Source: Rhea pennata
Taxonomy: Eukaryota > Chordata > Aves > Rheiformes > Rheidae
Length of the DNA: 64,000 nt
Assembly (NCBI RefSeq): GCF_028389875.1
Contig: NC_084678.1
Coordinates: forward strand, 18,072,899-18,136,898
Direction of reading: 5' to 3'
Part shown: one piece after another, positions 40,301 through 55,300 of the stretch
Position numbering within the stretch: the stretch's first letter is position 1
Layout: every line of letters starts with the position of its first letter
The notes under the pieces: model-generated
Told to the model about the DNA's origin: nothing
Database searches by the model: none
Seen by the model: the letters and a program-made list of their open reading frames with translations, nothing else
Made by a program: the position numbers and the translations under genes

Positions 40301-43300
40301 TACCAGCAGAGATGCAGTATTCTGCATAGGTCAAGAAAGTCATCTGCTTTAGTTCGTGCCTTTGGAAGACTTTCTCAGAAAACATCCCCTTCCACTGCTC
40401 TCCAGTAGTGATATAAACAAGGTGCTTCCATTTCAAACTGTAAAACTGCCATGAGCAAGGTTACACGAATTTAGTGACGAAAATGATCAGCTTCTGTACC
40501 TATTAACGCCCTTCTGATCGCTATATCTGAGTATGGACACAACTGCAATAAATAGGTCGTTTCCCTCCAAACAGGATTAAGAAAAGACCATTCAGTGAGG
40601 GAACATATGCAAGGATTTAGACCCTTGTTTGTATCATGGATGGAAACACAGGTGATCCTGCTGACCTTCTGTGATAGCTTTACCTGGGGAACATTGGCAT
40701 TACAGATCTCTGCCATGATGTAACAAATCAATTGTAGAACAAAGAGACCAGCATCCAGGCGACGGAGATAGAATTCATCTTCCATGTCGTCGTCTATTAT
40801 CTCTCCTCGACGTACCATGTCCTGTAAAACAACGCATTCTTTTCATTGTGATGATTGTGTCTTAATTCTTTCTTTTAAGAATGGCATAATTTTGGTGATA
40901 TCCAAGTTCTCTTAACAAATGCTTTGTTCACCAAAATATCTACATCTATGAATTTCTCTCCAAAGGAGTACTACTTTTAATTCATTTACATTCACAAAAC
41001 ATTTAATTCAATTTTGAAAGAGTTTTTGCCTTCACTGCTTGTGAAATGTGTCCATCTGCAAATTAAATTTTAATTTAAACATACAAATTACATTTTCTAA
41101 ACTGAGTGATTAGAGACAGTGACTATGAAATACGAATAAGCCAATTTATTTATACGTTTTGTCAAAATGGAATAAAAAATCTGCTCTTTTACTGGCCATT
41201 TGAGGGTGCTATTAAGCAGTGCAGAATATGACTCCAGCAGACTCAAAAAGTCTATCAGAATTTCAGGTTTCTTATCAACTGATGAATGAGAAAACAGGAC
41301 TAAAAGATTCTGCACAAATTTAGTTTTACCATCCCCCATCTTGTTCTTCCAACTTCATTTGTTAGGAATACTAACGAGGTCAAGCCTTCAGCTGGTATAA
41401 ATTATCAGAGGACCACAGGCTTCTGTGGGAATGGCTACAGTTCTTTCTTTGTCTGCATATATAGTATTACATTACAGAGTATACACTATTACATCAGAGA
41501 AAATGCTGCCCAAAAGGATTCCAAGTGTACAACAGAAGAGGTCGTTCCATTTTTCTTGTTCAAACAGAGCATTTTCTTCAAAACACTGGCAAAAACAACC
41601 TGGCAATAAACTCAGAACAGCTTCTCCCGAGAAAGGCCCACCAAGAGTGAACCTGCCATCCATTTTCATGGAGACCAACAGACCAAAATAACCAGTCACA
41701 TGTGACCTTTTGCCCGTCTTTTTAATTAAGGAAACGGCTTGTCAGACCCTGCTAGCTTGCTGGAGCTTGTATGATTTATTATGCAGCAGTCTGGCAGGTG
41801 GGCACATACCAATGGAGCAATATTTTCTCATTAGAGCCACCATCAGCAATACCAAGCACTCTACCTATAATACTCAACGAGTACTTCCTCTACCTGTACA
41901 TGCTCCAAGGAAATGCACGCAAGGTCACCAGCACCAAAGCTCATTTAGACTACCAAAATTTTCCTGTTCTTCTAGTCAAGGGCTCTAATCTATTTACAGG
42001 TAGAGTATGTTAGGGGTTAACCCTCTACACTTCTCACTAAAGAGAATGCAATGGACATTTGTCATACATAAGTCCAGCTAAGATCCAAATGGCTTGAAAT
42101 TACAGCTATTTACAGCTGTCTCCCAAAAGAGAGAGAAAAAAAAAGCAGATCACGGCATACATACAAGGCAATCTTTTTGCTCTCCTCTCAGAAATCTAGC
42201 TTACCAGTGGAAGAACAAGTTGCATTTTAAAAACAGTATCTAGTTATCAATGCCATAAAATCAACTGTGTTTGCTATACTACGGGATGCTTTAGCACCAA
42301 ATACTTTGGACTTTGGCATTATACAAATTGTAATTTACCGCAAGCTCTCAAAATCATGGGCACAGGCATGACTGGGCAGAACTTGCACAGAACTTCTTGT
42401 CAGGGAAAATAATTCCAATTTTGTGCAAGTAGCGACTTTCCTCATCCTGCATCCATGTAAAACTAAATGACTGATCACATTTGGTCTCTAAAACTAAACA
42501 ATTTTGAGTCTGGCTAGCAAAAGATAGGAAGCCACTGACTGAAATATCCAAAAACCTCATTCAAGAAAGAGGACAAGGTACTCATTCCCAATCGCTCACT
42601 CACCACACAGAGACATACTGACAACTGTGCCCAGCAGTGCTAAATTCCTAAACAGAAAAGCCTCAACAGGCAAGAAGTTTGAATCACCAGAGCAGAGAAC
42701 AGAGATTGTTTCTGTTCTGTATTCTGATCCAACCATGATGGTAACAGGAGCAGAATCCTGGAAACTGTTCTCTTGATTACACAGAGAAGGTAGCAGTTAT
42801 AACAGCCCCTCTTGACACAGAAGCAAGATTTTGTGCCAGTAAATTAAGCAGATAGGTATTAGAAGAAAAGTAGTTTTAAGGTGCCTTTTTACAGTCTTTT
42901 TTTAAACCACAGCCATCCTTTAAATGTTGATCTGTCTCTTCGTACAGTACCAGATAGCCACCTTTCCACTTTGTCTCTCTCTCAAAGCTGTCAAGTTGCT
43001 AACCTCCAAATGAGCACTTAGATGCCATTTCTAATCTGCCAACAATATGCACTGAGATGCCCCTTGCTGATGGGAGAAGACAGCAATAAGATGGGCTTCT
43101 GTGAAGCTAAAATGAGCTTCTCTCACAGTAATGAGGCAGGACTGGCAGGCCTTGAGGCATCAAGTGAAGACTCAAAACCTAAAGATACAATGGATCTGCT
43201 GCTACTGTGCAAAGGATCACATCTGCTTCACAGTCACCATAATAGGGCCCAAAAAGGTTCTCTGCATAGAATCATAGAATCAGTAAGGCTGGAAGGGACC

Positions 43301-46300
43301 TCTGGAGATCATCTAGTCCAACCTCCCTGCTCAGCACGGTCACCTAGAGCATGTTAGACAGGGTTGCATCCAGGCGGGCCTTGGATATCTCCAGAGAAGG
43401 AGTCTCCACAACCTCTCTGGGCAACCTGTGCCAGTGCTCCATCTCTCTCATAGTGAAGAAATTCCCCCTCACGTTCAGGCAGAACTTCCTGTGATTCAGT
43501 TTCTGCCCATTGCCTCTTGTCCTGTCACATGGGACAACTGAAAAGAGTTTGTCCCTGTCCCCTTGACACCCTCCCTTCAGGTACTTATACACATTGATAA
43601 GATCCCCCCTCAGTCTTCTCTTCCCCAGGCTGAAGAGGCCCAGCTCTTGCAGCCGTTCCTCATAGGGCAGGTGCTCCAGCCCTCTGACCATCTTCGTAGC
43701 CCTATGCTGGACTCTCTCCAGTAGCTCCATGTCTCTCTTGTACTGGGGAGCCCAGAACTGGACACAGTGCTCAAGATGAGGCCTCACCAGGGCTGAGTAG
43801 AGGGGCAGGATCACCTCCCTCGACCTGCTGGCAACACTCTTCCCAATGCACCCCAGGATACCATTGGCCTTCTTGGCCACAAGGGCACATTGCTGGCTCA
43901 TGGTCAATTTGGCATTCTTCTCTTCATTATGTATCAAATCACCTTTCCCAGTAAAACCTGGTAAGGCTGACAGAAGCAGAGCAGAATGGATTGGTACTCT
44001 CCAAGACCATAAGGAATGCCTACACGATCCTATTTTTAATTCCTCACCTAACAGGAGAGCAAAGTCACTCAGATGATCACAGATCTCAGATGAGAAGGCT
44101 CTGAATGGCTCATGTATGCAAACAGCTATCACAATTTCCCTCCTACATCAACAAGTACAGATTCTCTCCTTGATATTTGTTATTGGTGTAATGGAGGACA
44201 GGCAAGTGAAGTCAGCCATGCTCAAGGGCACTTTCAAAATACAAGCAAACAGCAAAATTTGCGGACACTACTAAGCCCTTGGTCAAAAGAAGCATGCAGC
44301 AGAAAAGGACTGACACTTGCAACAAGACAGGAGCAAGCAAAAACCTTGGGTGAAATTAGACTATTATAGCAAGGACTGTCCAGTACCAAGTAAAAAGGTT
44401 GTAATCTGCTTTCAGCTCACAGACACCTCATTTCAAAGCAAGCTGGAATAATATCTAAAGCAAACAGGTAAGACGGTAACACTGATGCATAAAAATGCCA
44501 TACACAATTGGGCAATTCAAAGTTTGCCACAGTATTGCATACTACTGTGATTGACGAGCACTGTCCCAAGAACGTCTCAGGGACGTCATCCAGATGCAGT
44601 CCTTGAGGTATGATGTTAAGTTCTCCAAATGTAGTGGAGCAAAGGCACTGTGTTTTAATTATGCAGTCTCATGAATGCCTAATCTATCCCATGTTTCCCA
44701 GTGCGTTACAAATTGCCTTGTTTACTCTGAACTTTCAAGATGACACCAGGAATCTGTTCCAGTAATTTATCTTTTCTCCTAGCAGAAAGTGTTTTAGAAG
44801 ATCCTAAAAAGCAGTAAGTAGGGCTCTGGTAAATCCATGTAAGTTTTGAAAAAAAATGCTTGAAGTCTCATAAAGTAATACCAAAGAAGGTTATTGTGTC
44901 ATTTAATCTGCATGTTAGTGCTTGAAAAATATGAATTGGTACAGAGACTCAGTATTTTTTTTATGCATTCTGGCATCTCAGTGTAATTGGACAATGATTT
45001 CCCCAGAAGCCTTGTTCACATGTCGAGACTGGAGACCACATGATCTAATCAGCACACTGACCACTGTATTTCTTGGAACACAGAAAGGTTAGGATTGAGC
45101 CCTTGTCAAGTCACAGGCTGTACTGCAACCAGGAGAGCAGGGATGCACAGGTCATGCCAAGGTGACCAATCCACACTGCGAGCTGTCTGCTCTGAGAAGG
45201 GCTCTGTTCACTTCTGCCTTACAAGCAGAAACATACCTGAGCATCTGTAAACTGAGCAGCCAATCTGCAAGAGCTGAAAAACTCATTGATTGCTGCAAAG
45301 CGTACCATCTCTACTGAATCAGGAGAAACAGAGCAGCAGCTCCTGCAAAAGCATGAGCTCAACATCAGCAGCAAGAAACTGGAACCACGATAGGGTAGTC
45401 ATGACACCTAAAAAGACTCACCAATCTTAGTTCAATGCAGCCACACTCAAAATCTGCATACCTTCCAGTGAAAAGAGTTATATTCTTCACACTTTACACT
45501 AACGCACTCCCCTTAGCTCCTGTCCTCAATTCAATTCCAGGCAATTTGGTCATTTTAAACTGAACTCAAATGCTAGGTTAATACAAATTACTATTTAAGT
45601 TATCCAAATCTGCGGACACTGCATTCATGCTAGGAGTCCCATCCCTCTCTTTCAAGGATAGGATAACTTAACTGTAGCACAATTAGCATGTAATTTGTAA
45701 GTCATTATAGTGCAAAGTATCTAGTGAGACTATTTTATTGAATAAACCTGCTGAGAGTAATTTTCTGTAAAACTATAAAAATACTAAACCATCTCCTGAC
45801 TTTTTCTACCTTCTTTAGAGATCACTAAGCCTGTTGCTGCTGCCTATAATTATGTCTCATTTTAGACAGAACTAAAAGCCATAGGGTTTTGTACCTTCTA
45901 CAGAACAGATTAAAGAATTTGAGAGAGGACAAGATATTTTCTTCGTAACCAAAGGCTTTGATATTCTCTAGGTTTCATTAACTAAAAACTCTGAGAAAAA
46001 TGATAAGATAGGCATCAGGTGCTGGAAATGAATGCTCATATGGACTTCACTCCAGGCTTTCACATGGCAATTAGGACAACCACTAAGTTATCATCTCTGA
46101 CCACTTTTGTATAGATTCCATAGAAGTAAACAACTACATTACACTAAGATGAAGGAAAGTTCCCTCCTGGGCCACATCCTGTCTCACTGTCCGGATTCAC
46201 AGTTTAGCTTCTTAATAATTTTTCTTCAGTAGTGCAGCTGGCTTAAGAAATTCTCCTCCTCCCTCCAGTTTTCAGTTATTCATTCCCATGTCTTCACTGC

Positions 46301-49300
46301 AACAATCTGAAGGGCTGGGCTGTAAACCAGATCACTAAAGCAAGCCAAGTTAAAAGAACGAAAAGGGGAATGGAGAGAGAGAACAGCAAGAGCAGCAGCT
46401 TCTTGTGCCGGTTGCACTATAAACACAAAACATCAGGTATGATATCTTCAGTCGTTCCCTGCATAATCAAGTTTTCACTTTTGTAATGCAAGATGTATTC
46501 CAGGATACCCTCTCCATCAGCCTTGAACCTGTCTCTCTCTCTCATCAGTATAGGCCAAACCTGTAAAATCTAAACAGGTATCATTTTCTTTGGATCAAGA
46601 AAAAAGATCTGTATTGCAGATTTTTTGGTACTGTGTCCTCTATTGCAAGAGGAAGGTCAAAAGCCCCCAAGTGACAAAGCATAGTTTTTACAGGATCAAG
46701 TGTTCGTGTCATCCACTTCAATGATTCATGTGCAAAAACTATGAACATTAAAGTGTCCCATAAATCCTGTCAAAGCCAGACAATTCCCTGATCTGAAGGA
46801 CAGAATAGTGGTTTTTGCCTACTTCTACATGAGAAAACCACTTGAATCATTTCAGATCTCAGCACACCTTTGTCCAATGACAATTTTAGAAAGCTACAAA
46901 ACAAAGCAATCAATACTCCAAAAACATTCCAAGCTAGGAAAGGAATCTCAACATCATATTTCATGTACATTCTGTCCAGTACTCTTATCTCCCCTCAGGA
47001 TGCTGAGAAAAAGGCTATTTATTTCTAGAAAGCAGAAATATATTTCATAATGATCGAATGACCATTAATACCCTCCGAAACGCAGTGGTCTACCCCTTGG
47101 TCTCCCTTGAAAGATGCACAGATGAATTCTCTACCCCTTCTGATGAAGGATTTAATTAGCAAATCATCTGTTAAAGGGAAGGTAGTTAAGTTCCTGACCA
47201 ATTTCCTCTACACTCGATCCAGACGGTCATAAAGGCAATACCTTCTTCCAGAAAGGAGGACAATTTTATGCCTATGTGAAAGTTCCTTCACCTAAGGAGA
47301 GAAGCAGCATTCCCAAGAAGCAATATTTTATGTCAGGAATTGTAGGTAAACCTATAGGCCCATTCCTGAACTGTCTTATGAAGCAACAGAGTTCTTGTGC
47401 AATATCCAGACCGACCTCCAAAGAAGTAGCTTGTTGACCTGCTGTTCACTAAGTCATGGTCCTGACAGTACACATACAACAAGAAAAAAAAATGTAATAC
47501 TGCTGTAGCCTTCACCTATCACTGCAGACCCTTGTATCAGATAGCATACAAAACATTTGTGATGACACACTTCCTGCTTAAAAGATCTTACAAAGCAACT
47601 ATAATAGTAATAAGCTTTTTAAGACAAATCATGGCATGAGAGCTGAAACAGAAGAGGATTTTAGTTCTGCTGCAAATCACTTCATCTAGAGAGAAAAGTA
47701 GAGCTGTGGAGGAAGGGGTGAATGTACTAGACATAATTCAAGTCTATAGCACTTGCCTGAACCTGTCACTAGAACAAACACATCACACGTACTTTAGTGT
47801 ATTTAATCTCACAATTTCTATGCAAAAGAAGAAAGCATTTGTACCTTCCTTCTGCAGTTGAGATATAAAGCAACAAGTAGTAGCTTGGTGCCGTGTTTAA
47901 TATCATCGGGGGGTTTAAAGGCAATCAGGATTGGAACTGGACTAACGCTCCAAAGTTCTAGCCTTCCAGTCTCTAACGATGGACTCTGAATAGCTCTGCT
48001 TCGAAAAAAAATTTTTTTGATATATATACACACACAAACACATATACATGTGTATATGTATGCATGTGTATATATGTGTGCATACATGTGTGTGTGCGTG
48101 TGTATCTCAATGTCCTCCACATGTAAAGTATAAATCTGCTTCTCAGGGGTGACATGCAGCCTGAGTTAATCCGTGTAAAATGCTTTAAGATTCTCTGTTG
48201 GAATATATTGTAGAAGGCCAAATTCTATTATTAGCACCAGTAAGAGAGAAGAATTGGGAGATCCAAGCATCTTAGCCATTCTAGCCTACAGACCCCTTCA
48301 GTGAGCCAAAAGCACAACAGCCTTCTGAGTGCAAAAGAAAAACCTGAGTTCTTACAGTTCTACATTTTGTCATGAACGAAACATGGCAAGCTACAGCACA
48401 AGCAAAACTAAATACAGTTCTACTGTGGTGGGACAAATTCTCTAAGGACACAAGAGCCCCCAAAGTCTCCCTTCTCAGGAGATAGCCAAGCCTAAAGCAG
48501 CGCAACACGTCCACGTGAGAGGTCGAAATCCGAGATACACACCCTTATAGAGTCAAATTAGCCTTGTGGCCCTACTATGCAAACAAAGAATTTTCTGCAC
48601 CATTTAACCTATGAAAATAGATGCTTAAAAATCCATGAAATAATATCAATCCATCTTCTACATAAATTTATATACTAAATATGTACTAATTAAAGAGCTT
48701 TTAAATAAGCTTTTTCAGACTCGGATTCCTTTCACTCCCCCTGGTTTGTGCTGGCTGCTTGCTACAGGTGCTAACATTTGCAGAATGCTTCACGATCTTT
48801 TTGGCTAAAAGGTACTGCACATATTAGCTCTGCATATTGTATTTAAGGGCTCTATATAGCAGCTGTCCATACACTGCAGGAGTTTGGCTAGAAACATTAG
48901 CTCTGCTTTCCGAGTTCTAAAACACACACACCAAAACTGAAACGTAAAGAATAAATAATTTCTTGCTCTGTTCTAAGAAGGATGAATAGAGAGCAGAGGG
49001 ATAGCAAGAAAGAATAAAGGTTTTTTGCTTCTGGCTACCACTCATTTGTGAAGCTGCAGCTGTCCATATGGAGCCTGAATGCTGGCAGCAAAAGCAGCTC
49101 CATTCATCTCTCACCCCTGCGCCTTTTTGAGCGGCAACAACGCTGCAGAGCTCTAATGCCCTCCGAATGTTTGCCGGTGCCCAGTGAAACGGCCTTGGCA
49201 TTGCAGAGGCAGCTGTTTGTCAGAGGCTGGCGGGGGGCTGGAGCCCACAGCCCGCCGCGCGCGCCCACAGCCCAGGAGAGCGGCCACAGCCATTACTCTC

Positions 49301-52300
49301 TGTCACTGCTAATCAATGTCACACCCTCTTCAGCGCTGACACCCATAATCTTGTGGGCAACAGGCCAACATCACTAACAGCTCCGCAAGCTGCTGCCTGA
49401 CTCCAACAGCTCATTCTCTTTCAAAAAGTCTGTTCCAGCTTCAGTTCCAAGAAAGTACTGTGTGGTACCAAAGCTCATGCTATTCAAAACGATTCACTGC
49501 TGGTGTGCAGAGAGCACACCAGACTTTGGCTACTGCCCCATCTAACTAATCAAAATAGAAGCCTTCCCACAGCTGATCAGAAGTCTAAAGACCAGGGTAG
49601 GAGGCCTTGCACATCATCATGCAATTGTTTCACTGTATTTCACTTACTCCCCATCTGCCAAACCCACCTTAAATTTCAGCCAAGTACAAGGGAAGGCAAA
49701 CTGTAGCATAGATCTAGGCCCTCCTGGAAAAACTCACTCTAAGAAACAACCCAGGAGCACTTCCTGTAAAGTAACTCTCAGGCTGTTGTATCTGAGGTAA
49801 CCAGAAGTTGGAGAGTGGGGCAACAGGAATTAAGAGATAATAGTCAGCCCAGGTATGAAGGCCTGGTTCAGAAGAACGACCTGGCTAAGCCTGAACTTCT
49901 GTACAGATGACATTTGGGTATTAATCCATTGTTGAGATTATAGTCAGCTGTTTGCAAGAAGCCATGCAAAGGAGTAAAGCCAAATTAAAAGAAATCCTTC
50001 AGCTACTGCAAGAGAGTTAAGAACTGAAAGGAGAAAGAGGCATCACAGACATGAGCTAGCAACACGCATAAAGTGAAGTAATACATACATGTTTCTCTCC
50101 TTCAATCTTCTTATCAGCTGCCTGCATTGCATCCAGGTACTTAAAATACAGTTCCATCAGCCGGTCAACCTGCAAGGGCAGAAGAGAGAGACCTAAGCAA
50201 GAACAATGCAATAATATTTAATCCTTCATGCTATGTTGTTTTCCTCCCAGCTGCAGTCTTCACAAAATAACAGGCAATTCCGTCACTCACAAGAATGAGC
50301 ACATTACAGGAGGATGGGACAAGCGTTGGACAGAGAAGCACACCGAGTCTCTGCAGGCATCTGGATGGAATCCCATATCACAATACGGTCTTATCTACTC
50401 CAGCCAAACAGAAGCAAATAGACATGTGTCCATAGCTTGCTTGCTCTCCTGTTTTGTGGTTCTCCAATTCTCCTGGTTTCTTAAATGGACCTTTCTGCCT
50501 AAGCTTCTGTTAAGTATATCAGACATGTTACGGCTCTCCTGAACTTCACAGTACTGGACTAAGCAACTGACAAATTTTCTAGTAGTGGAAAATTTTCTGC
50601 AATTGAACACTTTAAAAACACACTGAGGAGGAACACAGAGGAACTTACTTTATGTTAGTGGTAGAATTTACAAATCTAATGGGAATTACTGGCTTATAAG
50701 AACTGCTGTTTGCTGTCCTGCAGCTGTCTGATCTATTTACCACCAAGTAAACATTTTGGGAAGGATTTCCAGAACATCACTAATATGGTGCATTCTAAGG
50801 GAGGAATGAGGAATGATAAGTGTATGCTAAATCAATGCCTAAACTTTCTGTAAGAAAGCATCACTAGAAAAAACTGGCACCTTTCCATATCCAGGTCCCA
50901 CAGAGCTAGCGCAATGTAATACCACACAGCATGTGTTACATGCTCAGGCTTCAAGAGGCACACACAACCAGGGCTGAGAATCATTACTATCAAACGCAAG
51001 AGAACCAACAAACAAAAGCACCTATGATCCAGGAGATCAAGCATTAAAGGCATTCCAGTTCTCCTGTTTGTTGATAACAACATGAATGAGGAGGAGGGAA
51101 GGAGAAGGAGAGCATGTGGGCATACAAGTCTTTACAGTTAGATAAAATAACTATTTTTAGTAATTTAGGAAGTGCACATAGGCATTCTGCCATTATCAAG
51201 CACACTCCCCAGTCTGCTAGTCCAGCAAGTGCAAACAAATATTCAGCACACTCACCTTCTCACTGTCATTCTCTGTGAATTTATTCAGCAACCGTGTCCT
51301 TTGCTGCCCTCTCAGGTTTCGCAGAAGGGAGGCCAGGATAGAACAGACATGTTCTGGAGGTATATAATGAAAATTGCATGCTGAAATCAGAAATAGGGGC
51401 TTATTTTCTTTGTAACATGCCATTAAATTTACTACTAACACTCCAGTACGTAACTGTAAGCAGAACCCTGGTTCTTACCCATCACGTTAAGGACAGAAGA
51501 CGGAACAGAGAGCTAAGTCATAAGCTAGCTGTCTCCGTAGAGAACACAGACAGCTCCTCTCCCATCACAACCAAACCAGAAAGGTCTCTTCTGGATTCTG
51601 CTGTAATACACCTGCTACACAGACGATCTTTGGGAACATGCCTGATTTAACAACAACGGCCCCAGGAAAAGCAACTTAAAAAAAGCACAAATTCTACTTC
51701 AGTTCAGCTCCCCGGGCTGACATACCTGCCTAGTGGCACACATTCTTTTCAGGCATTCGCCATCACAGCTAAAGGCACAGCACTTTGTTTCCTCCCTTGC
51801 AGCTAAAAGGAACACTGGCCCCAAACCAGGATTCATTTGGAAGCTGACATTGTCATTCAAATGACCCTTGGGTTACCAAGCAGGGAATGATTATTAAAAC
51901 AGGAAAGCTTGAAAAAGGAATAACCGCGCCAGCGTACAGCTCCTGCAGAGACTTAATTGGTATTAGCTAGACAAAAATCCTCAAACAAAGCACTCTTATT
52001 TACAGAAAATCTGGTGAATTGAATATGAATATGCCACAACAAACAAGAAATAACCAAATAAATCTGTTCTGCACTCTTCCAGATTCCACCTGGGGATCAT
52101 ATTTTACAGCACAAACCTTGGAGTCAAGTTTAAAAAAATAAAATAAAATGAAATAAAATAAAAAATCAACTTTGCAAGCACACACGAGATAACATCTGTG
52201 TTTATGTCCAACCAAAATTTCACTTTGAATGGTGACTGAACCAAGCCTCAAATCTGTAACAATGTTTGTCTCCTCCTGAACAGCAGGACAAAGCTCTAAG

Positions 52301-55300
52301 GAGTTCTTTTCTTTACAAACGCAGATGTCCCTCCATAGAAGGACTATGAAAGGCTGTACCTGAAGGGCCACACCGCATTGCTTCTTTTATGCCTTCTAAG
52401 CATCTTTCAGAAGATCCTCTCGAACAAACATCACAGCAGAATATCTTCTACACTGTTACTAACAAAATATGGTACACTCTCTTATCAAAGGCCTGTTTCT
52501 GCAGAATAGTGAACACATTCAAGGCATTCAGGCAAACAAGCATTTCATAACTGCGTACTGAGCTCTTTGCTTCAGAAGGCAAGGCAGCAAAATGCTGCTC
52601 TAAACATTACGCTTCCAGGCTGTATTATGCTTCTTTAAACACTAGTATTTGGCTTTACCAGACTTCTGCGAAGTAGAAAAAGTGTTTCTGTGTCCTCATT
52701 TCTTCAGAAAGATTCACTAGTTTTATATGCAATTTATATAAAATGCATGTATAAAATCACACTCTTTTTGAAACATTTCCAAACAAGCTCTCAAGTTGCA
52801 ACTGTCATGAGCTCTGGCTCTTTTTCATTTTGCCAATGAACAATGTCGCGGGGTGGGGGGGGGGGGGGAGAAGAAAGGGGAAAAAAAAAAAAGAAAAAAA
52901 GAAAAAAGGAAAAACCCCACTCATGAACTGATTCACTTCTGGAAACAAGGTTGAGTTCACAGAAGGAGTCCAGAGAAGATAAAGGTGTCTTTTTTCCTCT
53001 GTGAAAAGAGAGTATTGTAGGACATATACAAGCACTTGTTTGCACTCCTTGCATTACTCTTACAAGGGCACAGGATATGCAGAGATGTAAATCATTCGCA
53101 AAACATATGCCAACATTAGAAATGATGCAGGATATCAAGTAGTACATGATTTTAATACACGGAAATAAAACGAAGCACAAAGGCACAAAGCAAATGACAG
53201 AGGCACCAGTTTCTCTGCTCTACCAAATCATTCAGTATTGCTTCCTGCATACAAGTCTGCATTAAGTACAGACCTCATATTTCAGATATTTCAATATATT
53301 CAAAACTATAATTGCTCCAAGATGTCTTCACTTTAATCTTGTCGATTAAGACTGATGAAAAATAGTAGCTATAAAAATTTCCTCACCTAAGGTGGAGGAA
53401 GGGAGGAAGGGGTGTCAAGGTTTGTTATTTTCAGAGAAAAATATGATACAGAGGAGAGGGATCATCATCTTATTGCCGTCAAACCTTTTTAACATGCATT
53501 TCCACAGTGATGCTTAGCCTGGAGCCACGAGCAGCCTTGATCAATGGCGCTAGCACACAAAGAACAAGCGGCATCCACCTGTTTGGAGCGTTTCCATTAC
53601 CAGCGAGCTCTGCTTTCCTTTAAAGGCTAAGGTTACCAAAGGCACTTGCCCAACTTGTGGGTCTGCCCTCATTTACCATAGATTATCTGCATACTACATA
53701 AGGGCAGCAAACAGAAGAGGATATATACCCATGCGCACATACACACCATTTCATTAGCTACTTATAAATGTAGCTTCCTTAGAAACAGATTTCTGCCTGA
53801 GGTGGTGTCAATTTTTCATGTACCAAAGAGATTGGGAGAGCTGCTGGCAGGAAGAGCAGAGGAGATAACAGGTTTATCTGGTGTCCAGAACCACTGAGCT
53901 GCTCCATCATTTCGACAGAATAGCATGGAGGTGAAGGATGGCTCTGGATATGTCAGTGCAGGCTCCTCCTGCAGAGAAACAGTTATTCCACAGGAACTAT
54001 ATCAAATTAGATGTCTATATTAAAAACAAACCAAAAAACTGCGAAAGCTTCCAAAGCCCCTGCAAGGTCCTATCTTCTTAATGTGAAAAGTTATGAAAAA
54101 AGTGGGTTTTGTTGTTTTTTTAAAATATATTCTAACAGATGTTCTTTGCTCTAGAAGGAAATCATCAGTTCCAGTCTACTAGGATTCACCTATGCTGCCT
54201 GTAGTAAAAAGGAAAAATCAGGGTATTGGTCAAAGAGCGCTCCACTCAGCTATTACAGTCTCTCCTAATATGCTATTATAGTCTCTGCTAATATGCGATG
54301 ACCCATTCTCCCACTTGATGGGCTTCTCATTCCTTTCTTTTCTTTTCAGGATTTGTCACAGGTACTCGAACAGCACAGTTACCCTAGGAACAAAAAAAGT
54401 CTTTTTAATCTACTATCACACTGAGCATTAGCTCCTGACTTTCAAGTCCCTTTTCTAGCAGTACTCAGGGAGGTGGGACCACGAGCAGGAAAACAGATCT
54501 GGTGACAGAGTGAAAGTAATGGAATTATTTGCATAGTTATTATTATTATTAAGCCCCGAAAGGCACATTTTGCCCATCAGATCCAACCTCTTTTATACCA
54601 TAGGCACAACTGCACAAAACATTTCACAAAGCAACTCCTGCATCAAGGGTATAGTTTCTGTATAAATCCATATCTACCTTTTAAAGAAACACCTTGCTTG
54701 AGTTACAGTTTAAATTATATTTCACCCTTGACAGACGCTCTAATAACTAGGTCTACTTATTGTTTAAAATTTGCATTTTATTTCCTGGTTGATTTTCTTT
54801 GGCTTCAACTCCCAGTCAACTGGCTGGATTTGCCTCTGTTCGCAAGATTAAAGGCATCTTCAATATCAAGCATCTGTTCCCTACAAGGGTGTTCATATGT
54901 GCCATTCAAGTTTTGTATTAATCACTCCTCTGACAAAAAAAAACAAATGCCTCCAACTATAAATTATATATACCAGACAAAAAAAAAAAAAAAAAAAAAA
55001 AAAAGATCTGTTACTCCTCTATATTACATCCCCCACACACACTTCACCCCACTCCCAACTTTGTCTGGGGGGAAGCGGTGAACTATTTTAGTAACAGTAT
55101 TCTCATCAATGGTTTATACCTTCATTATCTTTTCAACATTCCTTCACAAGGAAACAATTTTGGGCACCATTTCTGCTTTGGTGCTCACAAGCAGATGGCT
55201 ATCTATATTTATCAATACAAATCCTTAAAACTGAGAAGTCTAAAGAAAAGTATGTATCTTAAAAACACTTGAGGGTATTCTTTATACACATCACTCCAGG

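Larger units (their letters stand above)
40822..50088 (-). other. CTNNBL1: CTNNBL1 intron with CR1 insertion
   Basis: A 9.3-kb intron between the exons at 50089-50169 and 40684-40821. It contains the CR1 fragment, a complex TG/CA microsatellite near 48.0 kb and a conserved-looking, locally GC-rich stretch near 49050-49380. I see no nested gene. Confidence 0.75.
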
